Source: Streptomyces sp. WAC 01529 (GTDB taxonomy: Bacteria > Actinomycetota > Actinomycetes > Streptomycetales > Streptomycetaceae). From it: DNA of 64,000 nt. The stretch lies in the NCBI RefSeq assembly GCF_003945545.1, contig NZ_CP029617.1, forward strand, positions 6,165,001-6,229,000. Direction: 5' to 3'. The notes under the pieces are model-generated. The model was given only the letters and a program-made list of their open reading frames with translations, was not told the DNA's origin and ran no database searches. Positions within the stretch are counted from its first letter, which is position 1. Every line of letters begins with the position of its first letter. Made by a program: the position numbers and the translations under genes. Positions 56,669 to 64,000 of this stretch are shown piece after piece.

Positions 56669-57607
56669 GTGAGTAGTGCAGCTCCCGCCCCGCGGGTCAT
56701 CGCCGTCGTCGGTCCGACCGCCGCAGGAAAGTCCGATCTGGGCGTTTTCCTCGCGCAGCGCCTTGGCGGCGAAGTCGTCAACGCCGACTCCATGCAGCTC
56801 TACCGAGGGATGGATATCGGCACCGCCAAGCTGACGTCCGAGGAGCGCGGCGGGGTCCCCCACCATCTGCTCGACATCTGGGACGTCACGGAGGCGGCCA
56901 GCGTCGCCGAGTACCAGAAGCTGGCCCGCGCGGAGATCGACCGCCTCCTCGCCGAGGGGCGCTGGCCGATCCTCGTCGGCGGCTCAGGGCTGTACGTCAG
57001 GGGCGCCGTGGACCACCTGGAGTTCCCCGGCACCGACCCCGCCGTGCGCGCCCGCCTGGAGGAGGAGCTGGAGCTGCGCGGCTCCGGAGCGCTGCACGCC
57101 CGCCTCGCCGCCGCCGACCCCGGGGCCGCCCAGGCGATCCTGCCCAGCAACGGCCGCCGGATCGTGCGCGCCCTGGAGGTCATCGAGATCACCGGCAAGC
57201 CCTTCACCGCCAACCTCCCGGGACACGACTCCGTGTACGACACGGTCCAGATCGGCGTCGACGTGGCCCGCCCCGAACTCGACGAACGCATCGCTACGCG
57301 CGTGGACCGCATGTGGGAGGCGGGCCTGGTCGACGAGGTACGCGCGCTGGAGGCGCGGGGGCTGCGCGAAGGGCGTACGGCGTCCCGGGCGCTCGGCTAC
57401 CAGCAGGTGCTCGCCGCCCTCGCGGGGGAGTGCACCGAGGAGCAGGCGCGCGCCGAGACCGTACGCGCCACCAAACGCTTCGCGCGCCGTCAGGATTCGT
57501 GGTTCCGGCGCGATCCCCGGGTGCACTGGCTCAGTGGGGCCGTGGCCGATCGCGGGGAACTCCCGGCACGCGCAATGGCGTTGGTCGAACGACCGGTCAC
57601 AGCCTGA
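56669..57607 (+). CDS. miaA: tRNA dimethylallyltransferase MiaA
   Basis: A 312-residue enzyme transferring the dimethylallyl group to A37 of tRNAs reading UNN codons. The P-loop GPTAAGKS is at residues ~15-22, the catalytic region has NADSMQLYRGMDIGTAKL and the tRNA-binding core SNGRRIVRALE. The GTG at 56669 (SSAAPAPRV) is taken because an upstream frame is out of the conserved domain. Its product is used by MiaB. Confidence 0.95.
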   Translation: MSSAAPAPRVIAVVGPTAAGKSDLGVFLAQRLGGEVVNADSMQLYRGMDIGTAKLTSEERGGVPHHLLDIWDVTEAASVAEYQKLARAEIDRLLAEGRWPILVGGSGLYVRGAVDHLEFPGTDPAVRARLEEELELRGSGALHARLAAADPGAAQAILPSNGRRIVRALEVIEITGKPFTANLPGHDSVYDTVQIGVDVARPELDERIATRVDRMWEAGLVDEVRALEARGLREGRTASRALGYQQVLAALAGECTEEQARAETVRATKRFARRQDSWFRRDPRVHWLSGAVADRGELPARAMALVERPVTA

Positions 57608-57714
57608 TCACGTGATGGCATCGGGACGCTCCGGCGGTCATCGCGGCACCTGACGCCGTGCCATCATCGACCATCGATCGACAGGTGGAGTCCGGAGTGG
57701 GAGGGCGCGTGGCG

Positions 57715-58176
57715 ATGGAGGCCGGCCCTCGTGACACCGCGCATGACGGCGGAGAACAGCTGAGCCCCGACGGTCCCGACGAGACCCTCGGCGGCGTGAC
57801 CGACGACGGCCCCGGAGCGGACGAGATGTCCCCGGAGGCCGAGGTCGAGGTCGAGCTGCGTCCGCAGCGGCGGCTGCGCATCTGGCAGCTCGCACCCATC
57901 GTGATCATCGCCGCTGGCGGCTCCCTGATGTTCGCCTTCCCGCTGGCCTTCGAGTTCGGCGACGGCGGTGCGGTGGTCGCCATGCTCGGGCTGCTGCTCA
58001 GCTGCTGCGCCGCGGGCTGGGGAATGATGGCCGCCCGCCGGGTGGGCCACACCTGGCCGGGACTGCCCGAGCGCGGCTCCGGGCAGCGGCCGGACTGGCG
58101 GGTCGTCACCGCGTACGCCCTGCTCTTCGTCGGCGCGGCGGTCCTCGCCGTGTGGCGGGTCGCGCGGCTCCGCTGA
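57715..58176 (+). CDS. Hypothetical membrane protein
   Basis: A 153-residue protein (ATG 57715; GTG 57709 or 57658 possible). A disordered acidic N-terminal half is followed by three membrane helices (IWQLAPIVIIAAGGSLMFAF, VAMLGLLLSCCAAGWGMMAA and TAYALLFVGAAVLAVW). No catalytic motif is visible. It lies between miaA and dapF, 70 bases before the latter, in the usual streptomycete order. Confidence 0.8.
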   Translation: MEAGPRDTAHDGGEQLSPDGPDETLGGVTDDGPGADEMSPEAEVEVELRPQRRLRIWQLAPIVIIAAGGSLMFAFPLAFEFGDGGAVVAMLGLLLSCCAAGWGMMAARRVGHTWPGLPERGSGQRPDWRVVTAYALLFVGAAVLAVWRVARLR

Positions 58177-58246
58177 GACGGCTGCCGCGAGCGCCTGGGC
58201 GCCACCGCGCCGACCGGGTGTCGTACCCACCCCGTACGATCGAGGA

Positions 58247-59125
58247 ATGAGCACGCGGATCGCCTTCCTCAAGGGGCACGGGACCGAGAACGACTTCGTG
58301 ATCATCCCGGACGTCGACAACGCCATCGAGCTGCCCCCGGCCGCCGTGGCCGCCCTGTGCGACCGCCGCGCGGGCATCGGCGGCGACGGCCTCCTGCACG
58401 TCGTGCGCTCCGCCGCCCACCCCGAGGCCCGCCACCTCGCGGACCGGGCCGAGTGGTTCATGGACTACCGCAACGGCGACGGGTCGATCGCCGAGATGTG
58501 CGGCAATGGAGTGCGCGTCTTCGCCCGGTATCTCCAGCACGCCGGGCTCGTCGGCGAGGGCGACCTGGCGGTGGCCACCCGCGGCGGCGTGAAGACCGTG
58601 CACATCGCCAAGGCGGAAGCCGGCGGCGAGATCACCGTGGGGATGGGCAAGGCACTGCTCCCCGAAGGGGACGTCACCGTCTCGGTCGCGGACCACCGGT
58701 GGCCCGCGCGCAACGTGAACATGGGCAACCCCCACGCGGTCGCCTTCGTGGACGACCTCTCCCAAGCGGGCACGCTCTACGAACCCCCGCTCGTCAGCCC
58801 CTCCTCCGCCTACCCGCACGGGGTGAACGTCGAATTCGTCGTCGACCGCGGCCCGCGCCACGTCGCCATGCGCGTGCACGAGCGCGGCGCGGGCGAGACC
58901 CGCTCGTGCGGCACCGGCACATGCGCCGTGGCGGTCGCCGCGGCCCGCAGGGACGGCGAGGACCCGGCCGTCACCGGCACCCCGGTGACGTACACGGTCG
59001 ATGTGCCCGGAGGGCGCCTGGTGATCACCGAGCGGCCCGACGGCGAGATCGAGATGACCGGCCCCGCCGTGATCGTCGCCGAAGGTGAGTTCGTGTCCGA
59101 ATGGCTCGAAACGGCAATCCCATGA
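58247..59125 (+). CDS. dapF: Diaminopimelate epimerase
   Basis: A 292-residue enzyme that converts LL- to meso-diaminopimelate for lysine and peptidoglycan. The two catalytic Cys are Cys85 in MCGNGVRVF and Cys221 in SCGTGTCAVA, in the expected N- and C-domain motifs. It starts at ATG with GAGGA immediately before, a typical weak site. The product supplies the LL/meso-DAP balance of the cell wall. Confidence 0.97.
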   Translation: MSTRIAFLKGHGTENDFVIIPDVDNAIELPPAAVAALCDRRAGIGGDGLLHVVRSAAHPEARHLADRAEWFMDYRNGDGSIAEMCGNGVRVFARYLQHAGLVGEGDLAVATRGGVKTVHIAKAEAGGEITVGMGKALLPEGDVTVSVADHRWPARNVNMGNPHAVAFVDDLSQAGTLYEPPLVSPSSAYPHGVNVEFVVDRGPRHVAMRVHERGAGETRSCGTGTCAVAVAAARRDGEDPAVTGTPVTYTVDVPGGRLVITERPDGEIEMTGPAVIVAEGEFVSEWLETAIP

Positions 59126-59267
59126 AGTGTCGCTCGAATGGGTGATCCGTTTCACGCTCGGCGAGAGGCGGTCAGTGCCGCGTGATGGGCTCGGTAGCAT
59201 CAAGCACCGGCCCGGACGGAGTACGCCACCGTCCGTACACCGCCGGTCGAAGCAGCCGGAGGTGCCC

Positions 59268-61472
59268 ATGAGTGCGGAGGCCACGAACCCAGCCACGCCA
59301 GGCCCCGTGACGCCCGGGGTCCAGCGAAGGCGCGGCCGCGCCCGTCTCGACCTGCGCAGGCTCGGCAGGGCGGCACTGCTCGGCCCCGCCGCCCGTGACC
59401 GTCTGCCCGACGCGATCGGCCATGTGGTGGAGGCCCACCGGGCCCACTACCCCGACGCGGACCTGGAGCCCCTTCGCCGGGCCTACGTCCTCGCGGAGTC
59501 CTCGCACCGAGGCCAGACGCGCAAGAGCGGCGAACCGTACATCACGCACCCCCTGGCCGTGACCCTGATCCTCGCCCAGCTCGGCGCGGAGATCACCACC
59601 CTGACCGCGTCCCTCCTCCACGACACGGTCGAGGACACGGACGTGACGCTCGACCAGGTGCGGGCCGAGTTCGGCGACGACGTCTGCTATCTCGTCGACG
59701 GCGTCACGAAACTGGAGAAGGTCGACTACGGGGCCGCGGCCGAGCCGGAGACCTTCCGCAAGATGCTCGTCGCCACCGGCAACGACGTACGCGTCATGTC
59801 GATCAAGCTCGCCGACCGTCTGCACAACATGCGCACCCTCGGTGTCATGCGCCCCGAGAAACAGGCCCGCATCGCCCAGGTGACCCGGGACGTGCTCATC
59901 CCGCTCGCCGAGCGCCTCGGCGTCCAGGCGCTCAAGACCGAGCTGGAGGACCTCGTCTTCGCGATCCTCCACCCGCAGGAGTACGCCGAGGTCCAAGCCC
60001 TCATCGCCGCCAACGCCGAGAGCGAGGGCGACCCGCTCGGCGACATCGCGGGTGAGGTGCGCGGGGTGCTGCGCGAGGCGGGCATCGCGGCCGAAGTCCT
60101 CATCAGGCCGCGGCACTTCGTCTCCGTCCACCGGGTGCACCGCAAACGCGGCGAGCTGCGCGCGTCCGACTACGGCCGCCTCCTCGTCCTCGTCAACGAA
60201 GACGCGGACTGCTACGGAGTCCTCGGCGAACTGCACACCTGCTTCACGCCGGTCGTCTCCGAGTTCAAGGACTTCATCGCCGTACCGAAGTTCAACCTCT
60301 ACCAATCGCTGCACACCGCCGTGGCCCGCCCCGACGGAGAGGTCGCCGAAGTCCTCATCCGTACGCACCAGATGCACCAGGTCGCCGAGGCGGGCGTCGT
60401 CGCACTGCGCAATCCCTACGCTCCTCCTTCGGACGCTTCGGAGGAGCCTTCCGCCGGCACCGGCACCGGCACCGGCACCGGCACCGGCACCGGCACCGGC
60501 ACCGGTGCCGATGACGAGCGTGTGGACCCCACAAGGCCCGGCTGGCTCTCCCGGCTCCTCGACTGGCAGGAGGCCGCCCCCGACCCCGACACGTTCTGGT
60601 CGACGCTGCGCGAGGACCTCGCCCAGGACCGCGAGATCGCCGTCTTCCGCCCCGACGGCGGCACGCTCGGCCTGCCCGCAGGCGCCAGCTGCGTGGACGC
60701 CGCCTACGCCCAGTACGGGGAGGACGCGCACGCCTGCATCGGCGCGCGCGTGAACGGCCGCCTGGCCACGCTCAGCACGGTCCTGCGGGACGGCGACACG
60801 GTGCAGCTCCTCATGGGCCAGGACGCCACCTCCGGGCCCTCGAGCGAGTGGCTGGACCACGCCCGCACACCCGGCGCGCGGATCGCGATCCGGCGCTGGC
60901 TCACCACGCATCCGACCCCGGCACCCGCCCCGGCGCAGTCCGGACGGCGGTCGCCCGAGCAGACGCCGGTCTCCGCGCCCCGGCCGGAGGCCCCCGACAC
61001 CACCTCGCGTTCCGCCGCCGCGAGTGCCGTGGTCGACCGCGAGGGCGCGAGCGTACGGCTCGCTGGCTGTTGTACGCCGGTGCCGCCCGACGCCATCACC
61101 GCCTTCGCCGTCCGCGGGGGAGCCGTGACCGTCCACCGCGTCGGCTGCCCCGGGGCGGAGCGCATGAAGGAAGTGGGGCGCGCGGAGGTCGGCGTGCGCT
61201 GGGGAGACACCGCCGAGTTCCGGGTGACCCTGACCGCCGAATCGTTCGGCCGTGCGCATCTCCTCGCCGACCTCACCGAAGCGATCGCACTCGAGGGCGT
61301 CGCCATCATCTCCGCGACCGTGGAACCGCCCACCCAGCAGCGCGTACGCCATACGTACACGCTCCAACTCCCGGACGCGGCGCACCTTCCGGGGCTGATG
61401 CGGGCGATGCGGGCCGTACCGGGCGTGTACGACGTGAGCCGCGCCCAGCATCCGGCGGCCGCGGCCCACTGA
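59268..61472 (+). CDS. rshA: RelA/SpoT-homologue (p)ppGpp synthetase/hydrolase RshA
   Basis: A 734-residue RSH protein. The HD hydrolase (~70-215) keeps His80, His118-Asp119 (LLHDTVED) and KLADRLHNMR. The synthetase domain (~250-385) shows PKFNLYQSLHTAV and LIRTHQMHQVAEAG, but the substrate/metal stretch reads ASDYGRLLVLV where synthetases usually have an FDL-type Asp. A (Gly-Thr)8 tract interrupts the sequence at ~397-412, then come TGS (~440-505), a zinc-finger-like CCTPVP (Cys601-Cys602) and ACT (~640-730). In S. coelicolor rshA makes ppGpp under some conditions. The ATG follows GGAGG. Confidence 0.92.
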   Translation: MSAEATNPATPGPVTPGVQRRRGRARLDLRRLGRAALLGPAARDRLPDAIGHVVEAHRAHYPDADLEPLRRAYVLAESSHRGQTRKSGEPYITHPLAVTLILAQLGAEITTLTASLLHDTVEDTDVTLDQVRAEFGDDVCYLVDGVTKLEKVDYGAAAEPETFRKMLVATGNDVRVMSIKLADRLHNMRTLGVMRPEKQARIAQVTRDVLIPLAERLGVQALKTELEDLVFAILHPQEYAEVQALIAANAESEGDPLGDIAGEVRGVLREAGIAAEVLIRPRHFVSVHRVHRKRGELRASDYGRLLVLVNEDADCYGVLGELHTCFTPVVSEFKDFIAVPKFNLYQSLHTAVARPDGEVAEVLIRTHQMHQVAEAGVVALRNPYAPPSDASEEPSAGTGTGTGTGTGTGTGTGADDERVDPTRPGWLSRLLDWQEAAPDPDTFWSTLREDLAQDREIAVFRPDGGTLGLPAGASCVDAAYAQYGEDAHACIGARVNGRLATLSTVLRDGDTVQLLMGQDATSGPSSEWLDHARTPGARIAIRRWLTTHPTPAPAPAQSGRRSPEQTPVSAPRPEAPDTTSRSAAASAVVDREGASVRLAGCCTPVPPDAITAFAVRGGAVTVHRVGCPGAERMKEVGRAEVGVRWGDTAEFRVTLTAESFGRAHLLADLTEAIALEGVAIISATVEPPTQQRVRHTYTLQLPDAAHLPGLMRAMRAVPGVYDVSRAQHPAAAAH
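60456..60503 (+). repeat. (GGCACC)8 microsatellite in rshA
   Basis: Eight perfect GGCACC hexamers encode (Gly-Thr)8 between the synthetase and TGS domains; a ninth unit is degenerate (ggtgcc). Copy changes stay in frame, so the linker length can vary without disrupting translation. Confidence 0.95.
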
Positions 61473-61569
61473 GCGCTCCGGCCATCGGGCGGGCCCCTCC
61501 GTGACCCGTTCGAGTGGCCCGACGCGCGCCGTCGTACCCCGGGAGCCGTGCGCTGGTAGCGGTAAGTCC

Positions 61570-63099
61570 ATGCTGCTCACCCCTCGGACCACGGCCGCGC
61601 GGCCGAAGGCCCTCCGCACCCCCCGCATCGCCACGGCGCTGATCGCCGCGACCGCGTCCGCCGCCCTCGTCGCGGCGAGCGCACCCTCGCCCGCCGCCCC
61701 GCTCGGCATCGGCGACCCGCTCTTCCCGCACCTGGGCAACCCCGGGTACGACGTGGCGTCGTACGACATCGGCTTCACCTATCACGGTGACAACCGCAAG
61801 CCGCTGGACGCCGTCACCAAGATCGACGCCTTGGTCACGGCTCCCCTGGAGCGCGTGAACCTCGACTTCGCCCACGGCAAGGTCCGGTCCGTCGAGGTCA
61901 ACGGCGAGGCGGCCCGTTTCGAGAGCACCGGTGAGGACCTGGTCCTCACCCCGTCCGCGCCGGTCGGCCCCGGCGAGCCGCTGCGGATCACCGTCCGGCA
62001 CACCAGCGACCCCGTCTCCGCCAAGGGCGCCCAGGGCGGCTGGGTGCGTACCAGTGACGGGCTCGTCATGGCCAATCAGGCGGACGCCGCCCACCTGGTC
62101 TTCCCGTGCAACGACCATCCTTCGGACAAGGCGGCCTTCACGTTCCGTGTGACGGCCCCCAAGGGGCTCACCGCCGTCGCCAATGGCCTGCCGGTCGGCA
62201 GGACCCGCCACGACGGCGGGGCCGCCACGTGGGCTTACCGCACCCACCACCCCATGGCGACCGAGCTGGCACAGGTGGCGATCGGCCGCTCCAGCGTGGT
62301 GCACCGCGAGGGCCCCAACGGCCTTCCCGTACGCGATGTGGTGCCCACCAAGGACCGCGAGATCCTGGAGCGCTGGCTCAAGAAGACGCCCGGCCAGATC
62401 GACTGGATGGAGCGGAAGGTCGGCCGCTACCCCTTCGAGACCTACGGCGTCCTTGTGGCCGACGCGCAGACCGGGTTCGAACTGGAGACACAGACGCTCT
62501 CTCTCTTCGAGAGAGAGATCTTCACCCGCCCCGAGTACCCGGAGTGGTACATCGACTCGATCATGGTGCATGAGCTGGCGCACCAGTGGTTCGGCGACAG
62601 CGTCAGCCCGCGCTCCTGGTCGGACCTCTGGCTCAACGAAGGCCATGCCACCTGGTACGAGGCGCTCTTCGCCGAGGAGAAGGCGAAGCGGCCCCTGAAG
62701 GACCGGATGCGCGAGGCCTACCGCCGGTCGGACAGCTGGCGCGCCGCGGGCGGCCCGCCCGCCAAGCCCAAGGAGCCGGCCCCGGGGAAGAAGATCAGCA
62801 TCTTCCGGCCGGTCGTGTACGACGGAAGCGCCCTGGTGCTCTACGCGCTGCGCCAGGAGATCGGGCACCGCGCGTTCGACCGCCTAGAGCGTCAGTGGGT
62901 CCAGATCTACCGCGACGGCAACGCCACCACCGCCGACTTCGTGCGGCTCGCCTCGCGGAACGCCGGGCGTGACCTGAGCGGGTTCTTCGACGCCTGGCTG
63001 TACGGGGCGAAGACGCCTCCCATGCCGGGCCACCCGGACTGGCGCACGGCGGCTCCGGAAGGGAAAGCCCTGGAAGGGAAAGTCCCGGAAGGGAAATAA
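61570..63099 (+). CDS. M1-family metallopeptidase, secreted
   Basis: A 509-residue zinc aminopeptidase-like enzyme. An N-terminal signal segment (IATALIAATASAALVAASAPS, ~17-37) is followed by an M1 beta-sandwich and the thermolysin-like domain with HELAH (His334, Glu335, His338) and the third ligand Glu357 in NEGHATW. It lacks the C-terminal helical domain of full aminopeptidase N, and a GEL/GAMEN-type exopeptidase loop is only partly visible (GFELETQT). It ends in a repeated EGK tail (GKALEGKVPEGK). Probably extracellular. Confidence 0.9.
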   Translation: MLLTPRTTAARPKALRTPRIATALIAATASAALVAASAPSPAAPLGIGDPLFPHLGNPGYDVASYDIGFTYHGDNRKPLDAVTKIDALVTAPLERVNLDFAHGKVRSVEVNGEAARFESTGEDLVLTPSAPVGPGEPLRITVRHTSDPVSAKGAQGGWVRTSDGLVMANQADAAHLVFPCNDHPSDKAAFTFRVTAPKGLTAVANGLPVGRTRHDGGAATWAYRTHHPMATELAQVAIGRSSVVHREGPNGLPVRDVVPTKDREILERWLKKTPGQIDWMERKVGRYPFETYGVLVADAQTGFELETQTLSLFEREIFTRPEYPEWYIDSIMVHELAHQWFGDSVSPRSWSDLWLNEGHATWYEALFAEEKAKRPLKDRMREAYRRSDSWRAAGGPPAKPKEPAPGKKISIFRPVVYDGSALVLYALRQEIGHRAFDRLERQWVQIYRDGNATTADFVRLASRNAGRDLSGFFDAWLYGAKTPPMPGHPDWRTAAPEGKALEGKVPEGK

Positions 63100-63180
63100 C
63101 TTCCTGGCCGTCGGAAAACGCGGATGACGAGACGGGCCGTGTCGTGCAAACATCGTCAGGTCGACGGCGCGACCGGTCCG

Positions 63181-63200
63181 GGCCCGGGAATCTCCGGGCC
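63181..63200. terminator. Short hairpin between the M1 peptidase and hflX
   Basis: GGCCCGG-GAATCT-CCGGGCC, a 7-bp perfect stem with a 6-base loop, 82 bases past the peptidase stop. No U tract. A weak terminator candidate in the 189-base gap, which otherwise shows only an AAGGA ribosome site for hflX at 63280-63284. Confidence 0.4.
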
Positions 63201-63288
63201 GCCCCGTGCGTTGTCGACTGTGACGGATCAGGCATCACGCTTCACGCCTCCGTCCGCATTCCCATCGACGTATCGACGTAAGGAACCA

Positions 63289-64000
63289 ATGACCTCCTCT
63301 TCTTCCCCTTCCCAGGACGCACAGAGCTTCGCGCAGAACTACCCCGAAGGTCTTCGGGCCGATGCCCTGATGGAAGAGGACGTCGCCTGGAGCCACGAGA
63401 TCGACGGAGAGCGGGACGGCGATCAGCTCGACCGCTCCGAGCGCGCGGCTCTGCGCCGCGTCGCCGGACTCTCCACCGAGCTCGAGGACGTCACCGAGGT
63501 CGAGTACCGACAGCTCCGTCTGGAGCGTGTGGTGCTCGTCGGCGTGTGGACCTCCGGGACGGTTGACGATGCGGAGAACTCCCTCGCCGAGCTGGCCGCT
63601 CTCGCGGAGACCGCGGGCGCGCTCGTGCTCGACGGCGTCATCCAGCGCCGCGACAAGCCGGACCCGGCGACGTACATCGGCTCCGGCAAGGCCCTGGAGC
63701 TGCGCGACATCGTGCTCGAGACCGGAGCCGACACCGTCGTGTGCGACGGTGAGCTGAGCCCCGGCCAGCTGATCCACCTCGAAGACGTCGTCAAGGTCAA
63801 GGTGGTCGACAGGACCGCCCTGATCCTCGACATCTTCGCCCAGCACGCCAAGTCCCGAGAGGGCAAGGCACAGGTCGCCCTCGCGCAGATGCAGTACATG
63901 CTGCCGAGGCTCCGCGGCTGGGGTCAGTCGCTCTCCCGTCAGATGGGTGGCGGCGGCGGTGGCGGCATGGCCACCCGTGGCCCCGGTGAGACGAAGATCG
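63289..64000 (+). CDS. hflX: Ribosome-associated GTPase HflX, 5' part
   Basis: The first 237 codons of an HflX-type GTPase; the 3' end lies beyond the window. The Ser/Gln-rich start MTSSSSPSQDAQ is followed by the HflX N-terminal domain (VLVGVWTSGTVDDAENSLAE, KPDPATYIGSGKALEL) and the start of the linker helix (QMQYMLPRLRGWG, then a Gly run and RGPGETK). The GTPase domain itself is not included. HflX splits stalled ribosomes and is involved in recovery from stress. ATG after AAGGA. Confidence 0.93.
   Translation, partial: MTSSSSPSQDAQSFAQNYPEGLRADALMEEDVAWSHEIDGERDGDQLDRSERAALRRVAGLSTELEDVTEVEYRQLRLERVVLVGVWTSGTVDDAENSLAELAALAETAGALVLDGVIQRRDKPDPATYIGSGKALELRDIVLETGADTVVCDGELSPGQLIHLEDVVKVKVVDRTALILDIFAQHAKSREGKAQVALAQMQYMLPRLRGWGQSLSRQMGGGGGGGMATRGPGETKI

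Overview
This window is a typical high-GC actinobacterial chromosome segment, almost certainly Streptomyces. The evidence is strong third-position G/C bias, frequent GTG starts, overlapping ATGA/GTGA stop-start junctions, and a gene order known from Streptomyces: osaC<>osaA-osaB, ftsK, rodZ-like gene, rimO, pgsA, cinA, clgR, dpsB, lhr, DUF3046, recA-recX, gluABCD/gluRK, miaB, miaA, dapF, rshA, hflX. All calls were made by reading sequence and motifs; no database search was run.

Layout. 1-1830: 3' part of 23S rRNA, 5S rRNA and a strong rrn terminator. 1.87-3.7 kb: a truncated DegT/StrS aminotransferase remnant, an LpqC-like lipoprotein esterase and tRNA-Thr(GGT). 3.7-13.1 kb: osmoadaptation/sigma-B signalling locus. 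OsaC is a multidomain anti-sigma/phosphatase-type protein, OsaA a hybrid kinase with ten tandem 92-residue HAMP-type units, and OsaB a receiver without a DNA-binding domain. 13.3-21.3 kb: chromosome and membrane housekeeping (ftsK, rodZ-like, rimO-pgsA-cinA with overlapping ends, clgR, dpsB). 21.5-33.2 kb: SDR, Nei-type glycosylase, giant Lhr helicase, AraC regulator, AzlC/AzlD exporter, an alpha-toroid protein, DUF3046 and an AI-2E family membrane protein.

33.2-37.1 kb (minus strand) is the most accessory-looking part. It is a co-directional set of a small helical protein, a polyprenyl diphosphate synthase, an MpaB/rubber-oxygenase-type heme protein and an AlkZ/AlkX-type (HTH_42) putative DNA glycosylase. 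It lies directly upstream of recA and could be a small isoprenoid-modifying pathway with a DNA-protection gene.

37.2-39.4 kb: recA-recX, with two DNA-damage promoter signatures upstream: a LexA-type box inside a TTGACA promoter and a textbook RecA-independent (PafBC/RecA-NDp) promoter. 39.4-42.9 kb: a winged-helix regulator with palindromic operator candidates, overlapping an FtsX-type permease that has no ATPase partner here. 42.9-44.1 kb: cysteine dioxygenase and rhodanese behind a short Cys-ending leader peptide with its own promoter, which looks like a cysteine-responsive attenuator. 44.1-46.2 kb: a noncoding stretch with a 34-35-bp minisatellite and an FAD monooxygenase. 46.4-53.3 kb: glutamate ABC importer gluABCD (minus), the divergent two-component pair gluR-gluK, and a TAXI-type binding protein. 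53.4-64.0 kb: miaB, an extradiol-dioxygenase-like protein, an MT0933-type antitoxin-like protein, miaA, dapF, rshA with an in-frame (GGCACC)8 microsatellite, an M1 metallopeptidase, and the 5' part of hflX, cut by the window end.
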